From Alectoria sarmentosa (taxonomy: Eukaryota; Ascomycota; Lecanoromycetes; Lecanorales; Parmeliaceae), in NCBI GenBank assembly GCA_009733775.1, contig WOGZ01000037.1:118569-182568 (forward strand): DNA of 64,000 bases, given 5' to 3'. Under the pieces are notes generated by a model. It was not told where the DNA came from. It did no database searches and saw nothing but the letters and a program-made list of their open reading frames with translations. Position numbers and translations under genes: made by a program. Positions within the stretch are counted from its first letter, which is position 1; each line of letters begins with the position of its first letter. Positions 54,825 to 64,000 of the stretch are shown here, in pieces.

Positions 54825-57382
54825 TCACATTGTACACCCCTTCCAACCTCCTACATATACATCAATCCAATCCCGCCATCCGTCACATTTCTCTGCCTTA
54901 TTTCTATATCTCTCCGTTGCAGCGACAGGTTGCAAGGGGTCCAAGCCCGCTACATCGATAGCTACTTGGGGCCTTTCCCCGTCCCGGCTTTTTATGAAAG
55001 GGTCCTGGTCCCTCCAACTTGTGCGCTCATTGTGCCAGTTTCCGTTGCGAATGTGTTCGACAGAAAGCAGGAAACCCGGAACCAACAAGAGCAGAATGGT
55101 TAAAGGCAGTAACAAAGCCCGCAGGACGGGTTTCGCGATGGCTTCCCCTTTCACGTTGTTGGCAGCATGACTCCGGCCCCTCTCGTGATTCAATTTCAGC
55201 CCAGCGTCTGAATGGTAAATGGTATGTTCAGAAAGCTGGGTATATTCTGGAATGGGCAGAAAAGTGGGACGAATAAAAACAGGACTGCGGGATATTGGGA
55301 AGCGTTCCTCCGAGACGTGTTCAAGATGGATTCTGTAACCGGCATCCATGATAGGAAGTAAGGCATAAGTCCCGTCAACAGAGCCATATGTGCGAATTCT
55401 TTCCTCAAGATGGTTCCGAAGAACTCCTCCTGTACTCACATTAACGACAATCGAAGCGGGGTGGTTGTCAGTGGTGCTTACTTTCGTCAGGTCTGCATGT
55501 CAATCTCCCCCCAAGCACTTTGCGATCCACAATCCTAGGTAGCAGAGGAGCGTCTGTGCTGTAGCCATCAACGTTGTCAATATCTGGAGTTCCTTGCCAG
55601 TAAGTCTCCACCATGATCGGACCGAGGGCCATATGAGCCTGTTTGAATATTGTTATGTGCCCTTCCTTGTTCTTCCAGCACTCTCCAACTTTTTTGGTCG
55701 CTACATGACCATCAGCGATGAAGTATCGAGGTACCCAGCCATGAGGGACCAAAGACACAAGGGCTGCAGCCGCTCCGACCTCAAGAAAGAAGCTCAGTCG
55801 GCACTCCACCTGTTCCCCAAGGAGTTCATAAACCGTGATGTCGAGCTTCCAAACCACGCTGGAAAGGGCTGATTCTGCAAGCGCTCGAAAGCGAACCGTG
55901 CCGAGCTTTAAAAGTCTCAGCTGTATGTCATCTTGAAAGTCTGCAGGGTAGAGTTGGGGCTGATCATTTCGCTCGTAACAGGTGACTTGACTGACAGGAT
56001 GATGACGCAATTTCCAGCTGCTGAGCGGGTCTCTTTTAAAGGCTCTCATACTCAGTGGGGGCCGAGGTTTCGCAATGAAAACGACATCCGATAGTGACCT
56101 TCCTTCCTTAGGTCGAAAAGTAGGGAGTGATACCATAACAATGTGACAAGGCGATGCATATGTGAAAGCGAAGTATAGATTGAGCGGCTTCTCAAGATCG
56201 CAGCTGTCGCGTACAATTACCAGTTCTGCCCCTTCGCGCGGGAAACAGCCGGATTGTGAGACGTCTTCTTTGAACAGTAACGAGGATTGACCTGGTCCCA
56301 AGCTGCGTTTGTGATCGTTGCGAAGAGCATTGGTGACCACAAAAGAAAGGCTGACTTTCTCGGCGTAAAGCTCTTCCATGGGCATGATGACCGACAAAAG
56401 AGCAAGATGGTGGACATGCAGCCTTCCATTATCAGTGACTGTGACGACAGTGGCAAGCGTCACTGTACAATCCCAGTTGGCGATCTCGAGTGTTTGGACA
56501 TCAGGACGGCTCTGGTCCTTAATGACGACAGATGTATCTTCTCCTCGGCCCCCGCCCTGATGGATTTCGATGGGGTTCACTCCGGGGTGGGCTGTGAGTT
56601 CTGGTGACTGGCTCCCCTGGCTCCACTGGCAAGGAATCATTCTGAAGGATGGATCACCTATGAAAGTATCAACTGTAGGAACATACCCATCTTCATTCTT
56701 TTGTGAATCATGGGGCGTTTTCTCGCCATTCTGTAATTTCAATGGTGTCCTGGGTCTCAGACGACGCTCAGTCCTGTGGAAGTGTGCCATAGACTTCCAC
56801 TGAAGATTGCCACGAGCAGGTGTGTCGGTGTACAATGACGCAGAAAAGCTGGTCTCCAAACTCCTGTTCATTGAATTACGAGGGGTAATCGGCCGTTCGA
56901 CTGAACAGGATCGAGAGAGCGATCTGGCTAGGTATGGCCTACGAGCACAGGCATCTTCCCCAACTGTCGGATCTGTCTCTGGAAAGGGCCAGTCAGGGGT
57001 AGGAGACACGTGGATGATTACCGTACCGACAGAGTCAACGGAGCTTGGACTGCTGGTGTTGCTGTCGGATTCTTGATGATCGATAGGGGAGTAGTCCCTT
57101 GAAGGCGAGGTGTCGAAGGGTAGGAGGCCTGGTATGGTGATCACATTGTGGCTTGTAAGACTTGGGATTGAAGGGCGGCGTTGGGGAAAGAGACGTCGTC
57201 CGCGTGAAACCCAAGGGTAGCAGTCCACACAGTCTTCGCTTCTTGTGGAGCTACATAGCTGGGTCTCATGGTCAACTTCTGGTTGCATTCCCACTGCAGA
57301 ACGTGAGCATTCAAATTTCACCCCCATTCGTGTGATACGGGACCAACGTACCAGAAGAAGATGTTCTCGAGAGGGAGGCCAT
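54825..57382 (-). CDS. Large protein of unknown function with a late membrane helix
   Basis: Three exons, 57382-57352 (31 nt), 57293-55482 and 55429-54825, phases agree; 815 aa, starting MASLSRTSSSVGMQPEVDHE. Residues 1-200 are Ser/Pro-rich and disordered. From about 265 on there is an ordered domain with beta-like segments (VQTLEIANWDCTVTLATVVT, LHVHHLALLSVIMPMEELYA, VSLSFVVTNALR, AELVIVRDSCD, DIQLRLLKLGTVRFRALAES, LDITVYELLGEQVECRLSFF). Near the end (about 715-738) is one membrane helix (LLLPLTILLLLVPGFLLSV), leaving about 75 residues behind it. A mostly cytosolic or nuclear-facing protein anchored in a membrane is the simplest reading. No family recognised. Confidence 0.72.
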
Positions 57383-57771
57383 TGTAGGGATGACTAACGG
57401 TCTGACAACTGCGTTCAAGAGTTGACGGCACACTTTGTTACTGGAATCTAAAGTTGCAACGCCTGAACATGTTCTATTTGACGCGTTAAAAGCTGTTGGG
57501 TTGTTTGTGAATAAAGTAGGATGACTCGGTTATCTAGACGCTAGACAGCTAGCTAGAACCTGTTTCCTATCGGCGCTAGAGGAAGGGCCCTTGAGAGGCA
57601 GGTGCGGTCCACAGGTGCGGTTTTTATCTGGCAAGATTTTGATTGGAGAGCCCATAGGAGAGACAGAACCAATCATTGGTGCTAAGATCCCCCCAGTCAT
57701 TACTTTCGATTGAAAACGTCAATTGCATTCCAGAGCAGGGTATGGTCAATGTGCTTGAAAGAGCAAGGCTC
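57383..57771. other. Intergenic
   Basis: Promoter of the 57382 gene and 3' side of the velvet gene. A GCTAGCTAG-type palindromic run lies near 57540-57555. Confidence 0.45.
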
Positions 57772-59589
57772 TCAGCCATGTTCTCGACCCCGATATGGCT
57801 GTGGCAGATAGTTTTGTGCTTCCGAGCCTGGCGGATATGATGACGGCAGTTGAGTGTTGCCTTCTATATTTGACATCCCGCTGCTTGAATATGACTGGAG
57901 GGCATCTCTTCGCGGCTGAACTGAGGATAATGATTGCAGAGGAGGGAGACTAGTCACAGCTTGTGGAGGTGCTGGAAGAGTCCGAGCTAAAGGCTGAATC
58001 TGACGGTCGTAATTTAAGGGAGGATACTGAGAGTTGTTGTAATTTTGTTCGTACCCTCGACCCGCCATTGATTGCTCATCGGTTTCCATCGATCGTGAGT
58101 ATATTCTGGGTTGCTCTGGCTGAGATGGAACAGACGAAGGCAACGGACGATAGGGGGTTACCGGTTGTGCCAGCTGTGGGGTTGGTCTTGGTTGAGTAGA
58201 GGTATACTGACTCTGCTGGTACTGATGAGGAGAATCTCTTGAATGTGACTGATATATTGAGTTGGGTGGTGCAAATTGATAACCAGGATACTCCGTCCGT
58301 GGAGACAAGAAAGGCGATGAGTTGGAAGATGAGTTTGTACGTCCATGGCTGAAGGGATATTCCATGGGACCAGGACCAATTGAAGGACCTTGAGCATAAT
58401 AAGATCCACGGCTAGGGGTGGATGGAGCGTATTGACTATAAGGCTCCCGTTGTTGTATGTAAGAGCGTTGAGAGAGTCTTTGATCGTGTTCATAGGCAGT
58501 CCTCCTTGCCAAATCAATTGACATTCTTTGCCGCTTGAGAGGCGGATCGTCGTAGCCAAGTGTTGGCTCTCTGTATCCCGCAGGACCGAAGCCTCCACTG
58601 TGTTCATGTTGCGGCTGCAGGCCCATGTTTCGATATTCCGCTGGGGTCTGCTGGGGGTATCCGTGCGCGGTGTCTGCTGAGAGGAAATCCGAAGGTGCTG
58701 ACCTTTTGCTACTGGGCCGTTAGAATAGTAAGCTACAAGGTGTCTGGAGATGTTACCCCAGAACTCGAGGTTCTTTCCTGATCCTCAGCTTCACCCCTTG
58801 ATCACCAAACGAGCGTGAGAGAAAGGTGGACTCGGACATTCCCGGGAATGCTCGCGGTGTGAACACTGGTGGTTGTCAACCAGGTCATCGGACTCTGTTG
58901 GAGAAGGAACTGACCAGTGAAAGGAGATGACGTGACCGATTTTATGTATGAGACACGTGTTCTATTATTCATATCAGTCCCAGCTTCATGTCAAAGGAAA
59001 TGGACAGACGTACTTTCCCATCTCGAAAAGACTGAAACGGAGGCGGAAATCACCCTCAATCTTGACGGAAAGATCTGGGAAAACAAAGAAGCCGCCATCT
59101 AAGAACGTTTGAGTGTTGTTTTAAAATTGAAAATCCGGTCTTCACATACCAGTGTTGTCAACGTCCTTCAGTCTATGGAGTGAGGATACTAACGTCCCTG
59201 CTAGAGCGGATTGGGTTGCTGTCTCGAGATCCTCGCCCTGATGACCTGCGGCCAATTGCCCCGGACGATCAAGATTGGCGTCACAAAGGTTGCAACACAT
59301 GAAAAAGTACGGGCTTTGGAGATAGTTTCTGTTCAAGTCAGCTACTTTACTAGTCATCACCCTTCGTATGCCTTACTGAGCCGGATCCTGGGGATCCCTT
59401 ATCTGTAATTGTATTATGGGTGGCGGGTCAACAGGCTTGCGGTCTGTAGAAGAAGCAGGCGTGGTCAGTGTGGTGCTAATGAAGGAGTGTCAGCAAGGCT
59501 TCACCTTTTTCCTTTGGCCCAGCGAAAGCCTTGGCCCGCTCTGGCCCCTGACGTACAGTCAGGGTGTATGCATTGCTACGCATCCGCAT
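57772..59589 (-). CDS. vosA: Velvet-domain transcription regulator, VosA-like
   Basis: Seven exons deduced: 59589-59505, 59443-59377, 59328-59150, 59098-59014, 58961-58915, 58865-58757, 58711-57772; every junction has GT/AG and the phases agree, giving 503 aa. The velvet domain reads YTLTVRQGPERAKAFAGPKE, RKPVDPPPIIQLQI, NYLQSPYFFMCCNLCDA, ALAGTLVSSLHRLKDVDNTD, GGFFVFPDLSVKIEGDFRLR, then FSLFEMGKTRVSYIKSVTSS, FTPRAFPGMSESTFLSRSFG and DQGVKLRIRKEPR. The long C-terminal part is Pro/Gln/Tyr/Ser-rich with PPLKRQRMS, a possible nuclear localisation signal. Velvet proteins (VosA, VelB, VelC, VeA) are DNA-binding dimeric regulators of sporulation, spore viability and secondary metabolism. VosA fits best by the velvet sequence and by the C-terminal layout, but VelC is not excluded. 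Start: the ATG at 59589 is likely, though an upstream exon is possible. Confidence 0.88.
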
Positions 59590-62500
59590 CGTCAGTAAGG
59601 CTCCCGGTAGTGAATTGAGACCAGTCAGTCGGCTGCAGAGGTACTGCCGTACCTCGTGAGCCTCAGAAGTTGTGATGATTCTTCCGGAACGTGTGAGGCG
59701 TTCATCAATGGACAAATCTGACCGAGTGACCCGGGCCTTTACGGTTGTGAGAATGAACGGGTTTGGTTGACAGCTGAGGTGCCAAAGGACTTGAAGATGT
59801 AACCATCAAGAGTACAAAGGAATGGTTTATTGTGGTGTCGATTACTTGCTTCCTCCCAGCTGGGTGGGGCCGTCCAAACCAATGTCAGCCCAATGAACCA
59901 GTAGCGGCGAGGCGAGACACTGGTAGCTAAAGGCAAACGCCCACTGAGTCAATTCTCGGATCCTTAGTCAATGAAAACAAGAGGCTTGAACTGGTGGCTC
60001 AATGAGGGGGCGCTCAGAGGTCTATCCGTGGCCAGAAAGTTGCGCGTGTCCCCAAGCTTTCCAAGCACACTTTCTGCTTGATTCCTTTTTTTTGGGTCTT
60101 TCTGATGGAGCCTAAACCAGACAATGCAACTGTAGTTGATGTCCAAGTCTGAGGTGAATGAATGGTAGAAGACCTAGGTAGTCAGACAACTTTTGAGTGG
60201 TCAGAATTGGAGGTTGCGAATTCGTAAATAGAGCGGCCGTCGTGATTGGCCTAGGAAGATTGTTTGGCACCCTTGATGCGTTGACGCTAGTCCTGGTGGT
60301 CCCGTGCCTTCTAACTTTGCCTCCCCACTTCTCACTTTTCACTTCTCACTTCTCTCTGCTCCCTTTCACTTGTCACTTGTCTCTTGGCAATAGCGAAGAT
60401 CAGTATCAGGTTCAAAGCCACAATCTAACCTTGTCGGCCAGCAAAAAGTCCCAAAGATTTCTTTGCTCCGACTCAAATCTCAGTCCAATGGCTGCCTGGA
60501 AAAGTAAAGTGAATGGCCTGCTGATCTCTCCACCCTTCTTAGTCTGCTCTCCGCCAATTCTCTAGCAAGTTTGATGGGTCCCGTTCAAGCCGAGTGGGGC
60601 CAGACTCCTCCAACTGTAAGGCCTGACATGGAAGGCTTTCGAAGGTGGAGATCAATCACGCTGTGCTGGCTACCAAACTTCTAAAAATGACCCAGCACTT
60701 CACACAGAACCTCGAGACTCGGGACTCGAGAGACGTCCTGGGAACAAAACTCGACCTTTGGCAGACGAAGCGTAAAAAACAAAATCTTGGGAGTAAGAGG
60801 TTTCAATCACGGCCAAGCACTGAGTCGGGTCCAAGGCTGTTTTAACACGAGTGGTTTTGAGGGTATTTCCGCCCGGTTGGTTCACAAACGTGCAAGCCCG
60901 TTTCCGTGCCCTGTACTCCGTCCCAAAGTTGTCTCAGCTCGGGGGGAGAGAGGGCAGTCGGTATGGCGAAAAGGTACGCTATGGGATAGGCCAGGGGTTG
61001 GATGTGGGGAGTCGGAAAGCCTGACAACGGAAGACAGTGATGGATGAGTAGAGGCAAGTCAAAGTCTTGAAAGGTCAACAAAGCAGGACGAGATGCATTG
61101 GACGTTAAAATGACCTTGGTCACGCTGGAATCCTCTGGTTGTACTGCCTATGTCATATTACATATCATAAAGACTACTCGCCTAACCACATCTGCCGACG
61201 ACACCCTGGAACTTGGTGGAGCCGAGGAGTCAAACGATACTGGGACATTTTATGATTTAGGGGAAGATTGGTAGTGCGAGTCCGAAGGAGTCAAACAACA
61301 GAGACCTTGCTTGGAATAGCCTTGTTAAGTGGTGGTTGGCGTCCGCTAAAGCAAACCTGGTAAGAGTCGGGCACTATCAATTGCGTATTCTGGAACTTTA
61401 TTGCTTTCTGATTGGTGGGCAAGATCTTGAATTTATTCAAACCATTCAGTCAACTCCGTACTCTATCTCTCCGCCTTTAGGAAGCTTTGGAAAAGCAGCG
61501 CCTGCTTGTCCTGGCAACAGAGCGGAGGTCGAATGCCTACACGCGCTCGGGGGTGCATTTGCATTGTGGCCGCAGGCCGACCTGCAACTAAGGCTAGCTT
61601 CGACCGAGCTTGTCGCGTGGGTGCATGACACTTGAGCTAAATTTCCAATCGAGCAAGAATTGCCTAGGCAATCTGTATCACTGCCCTGGTGGCCCCAACC
61701 TCCACTCGAGTAGCCGGGACTTGTTGAGGAAGCACAACCGGGAGGCTTGACGTGGCTTTTGTCGTGTCTCAATGCGGAAGACCTTGTCGTCTCAACCTGT
61801 CCATGATTGCTTCTGTGACGGTTAAAGCTGCTAGTTGTTGAAATCGTGCATGACGGGTTGTTGCATGCGAAAACGGCTTTTAGGCAGGCTTGGCTTACAG
61901 GAACGTCCGAGGGTCAGCAGCGAACGGGCTCTCTGGTGTGTGTCTCTCCAGTGCTGGATGTTCATAGCGAAAAGCGCAAGTGAAGAGCGCAAGTGGTAGA
62001 CGATTGACTCCGTACGTTGGCATTCTCTTCCGTCCCGCTCGTACTGGGTGGGTGATTGTAATCCAAAACGGCATGCTCCATACGACGTGGGTGGAAAAGA
62101 CGGTCTGAAATGGCCCTCCGGCGAGAATGACTTTGCAAGCGACATCAGCCACGGCCCAGGATTGGCTTTGCCTCCACCTAGTCTCTACTCTCTACAAGCC
62201 CCACAGGATTGCCAATCCCATTGGCGCTGAGGCAGCCTGAATTCCTTCTCCTTTGGCTATCGTTGTGACCAGGTCATCTCCGTGCGCCACGCCGTCCCTA
62301 TCACATCACCCGCAGCAGACTTGGGGAATCTGACTTTTCTAGTCGCTTTCTCACGCCTTCTACGCGCGTTCGAAATTAGGTGATAGTGCCCGTACGGCAT
62401 TTCTGGGTAGAATAGGTATCTAAAGACTAATAAGTGAGACGCCTTGTGGTAGTGTGTACGGTACTTGAGCGCCATGAATGGGTAGCCTCAGCAAGTTCTA

Positions 62501-64000
62501 CGTCTAAGGGGTCGAATTGCTGTGGCAACTGGCGCAAGCTGTGAGATGGTTTAAAGGCAGGCAATTTCCCACGAGTGTAGCAGGATTGAACCTGGTGTTT
62601 GAATGGGGCCTCGCACCTGGCACCTGGCTTCAGCAAAGAGGACCTTTACCAGAGGACATTGAGCTGCAGCAAGGCGAAGAAGCCGAAGCCGGATCCGGGA
62701 GCAAACACCCAGGGCTCCTGCCGGTCATTACTCTGTTCAAGGTGACAGGGCAAGGTAAACCTGGAAGAGCGGTGCATATGCACATTTGACAGCTTTGTTA
62801 TCCGTAGGCGGCCGGGATTATGTATCTTGACTTTTGAAACCCCTCCTTCTTATTATAAGTTCCAATCTTGCTAAATGGAAAATGCCACTTGGTCTTTCTT
62901 GCGCGGCCATTGCCAAGCAAGAGCTAACTATGGGGGCCAGTGATAGTGTGAGAAAAATGGGGCAGATGCTTTCCTGTTTCCGTATCATGCACGGCACGGT
63001 CTTCTGACCCTAACAAGTACTGTACTTTATTTCCCCCCCCCCAGACACTAAAGTACCTATCACTGAAAAGCAAAAGGAGCAACGAGAGCCTCGAGAGTTT
63101 TAGAGCTCGCTTCGTAACCGAGCTAGGGAGAGCAATCCATGGTTTTCATCCTTGTTCTCTCGGCCGCTAGATCTGCGCATCGACCCCCTCCCCGCCGCTG
63201 TCCTGGTCGCAAATCATTCAACCATTCGCCGTGGCAAATGATGATGCTCGGACCAACCATATTCAAAGTCGAGGGACCAATCATCAAACGTGTTTACAGA
63301 AGCACAGTCTTGAATGTCGACTGCCCGTTCGCAGAACTTTGACCTTTGACCACCATCATTTGGCAAAAGAAAGACAAAAGCCCCCTTCCCACCCCCCCCC
63401 AAAAGGACGCCAATATATGCAAGCACGGAAGACATAAAAGCATAAAGCGGCGGCTTCAACGATCATGTGATGATGTGACGGGGAAAAGATCCTGCCAAAC
63501 AGATGTTGGTTTTCTTACTTGCAGATTTTGACGAGACCCACTTCGGTGAATTATTCGAGCCAGTCGTCTACCTACCTACTAATACCTTAGTTGACCGTCA
63601 TTTATTCTACTGTCATCATAATCATCATCATCATTCTTACTGAATGATTACCACCAATCATGATTATTCTCGAGACAGTCAAACATGATGATGATGAGAT
63701 TAATAATGATTGCATGATCATTGATCAAACTCGCCTCCACGTTCTGCTTTGAGGCTTTAATGCACCCCTCCCGCCAGCCCCGCAGCCTTCTCCATACTCT
63801 AGCTCTACCATGGTTCTGTCCATTTTAGCTTCAATCCCCACGCGACATGCTATTGAATACATGACGTTGCCTTCAAGGCTGAAGCAGCACTTGAAATCTG
63901 TCATTGTCCACACATACATACATACATGCATACATACATACATATATACATACATACATACATACATGCATACATACATACATACATACATACATACATA
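59590..64000. other. 4.4-kb stretch upstream of the velvet gene, no gene recognised
   Basis: Only short frames without motifs on either strand. Contains C-runs near 63033 and 63381 and the (CATA)n array at the end. It probably includes the promoter and a long leader of the velvet regulator; developmental regulators in fungi often have large upstream regions. Confidence 0.5.
63912..64000. repeat. (CATA)n microsatellite running off the window
   Basis: At least 89 bp of CATA/TACA units with a few CATG and TATA variants, continuing to the last base of the window. Confidence 0.95.

Noticed and set aside
59590..63900. Several frames of 60-120 codons (for example 60197-60565 +, 61446-61772 -, 61831-62145 -)
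   Set aside because: No domain motifs, no consistent splicing, overlapping frames on both strands; treated as non-coding.
63725..63991. Frame encoding an MYVC repeat
   Set aside because: Translation of the (CATA)n array; no protein evidence.

Overview
The window looks like nuclear DNA of a filamentous ascomycete (Pezizomycotina). Evidence: many short phased GT-AG introns of about 48-150 nt, moderate GC, and families typical of these fungi (a velvet regulator, 2EXR/F-box-like proteins, a fungal sulfotransferase-like P-loop protein, a Ctr copper transporter beside a ferric reductase). A Dothideomycete is my best guess, from the general look of the proteins; no search was run. I saw no mobile element, rRNA, CRISPR array or convincing tRNA. 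Exon joins were deduced by hand from splice signals and reading phase.

Layout. 1-2.7 kb: a conserved-looking nuclear-type protein and a small predicted secreted protein. 3.0-3.7 kb: a block of tetranucleotide repeats with a perfect hairpin. 3.9-7.7 kb (-): a YTH-domain RNA-binding protein with an RS region and a CCHC zinc knuckle. 8.2-12.9 kb (-): a Ser-rich protein of unknown function and a vWA protein with two zinc fingers. 13.8-17.0 kb (-): a sulfotransferase-like P-loop protein and a PAQR/AdipoR membrane receptor. 17.0-19.7 kb: mostly no gene. 19.7-27.6 kb: an ankyrin protein, a Dsc2-like rhomboid-fold membrane protein, an aldo/keto reductase with an apparent frameshift, the SNARE Vti1 (-), and an FAD oxidoreductase.

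28-43.6 kb: an accessory-looking stretch with six intact, frameshifted or decayed 2EXR/F-box-like genes in mixed orientation, interspersed with an RCC1-type protein, an alpha/beta hydrolase, a small repeat protein and a membrane-anchored disordered protein. 43.9-50 kb: a Lys/Asp-rich protein whose introns are full of microsatellites and enclose a 28-nt exon, a protein with a 63-bp coding minisatellite, and an epsin. 51.1-54.6 kb: a Ctr copper transporter and a ferric/cupric reductase transcribed divergently from a shared 765-bp promoter, an apparent metal-uptake pair. 54.8-57.4 kb (-): a large protein with one late membrane segment. 57.8-59.6 kb (-): a velvet-domain regulator (VosA-like) in seven exons, which no single open frame shows. 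Upstream of it lie 4.4 kb without a recognisable gene, running to a (CATA)n array at the window end.

Functional themes: RNA m6A reading (YTH), vesicle traffic (Vti1, epsin), ER membrane quality control (Dsc2-like), reductive copper/iron uptake (FRE + CTR), developmental control (velvet), and a rapidly evolving 2EXR family.
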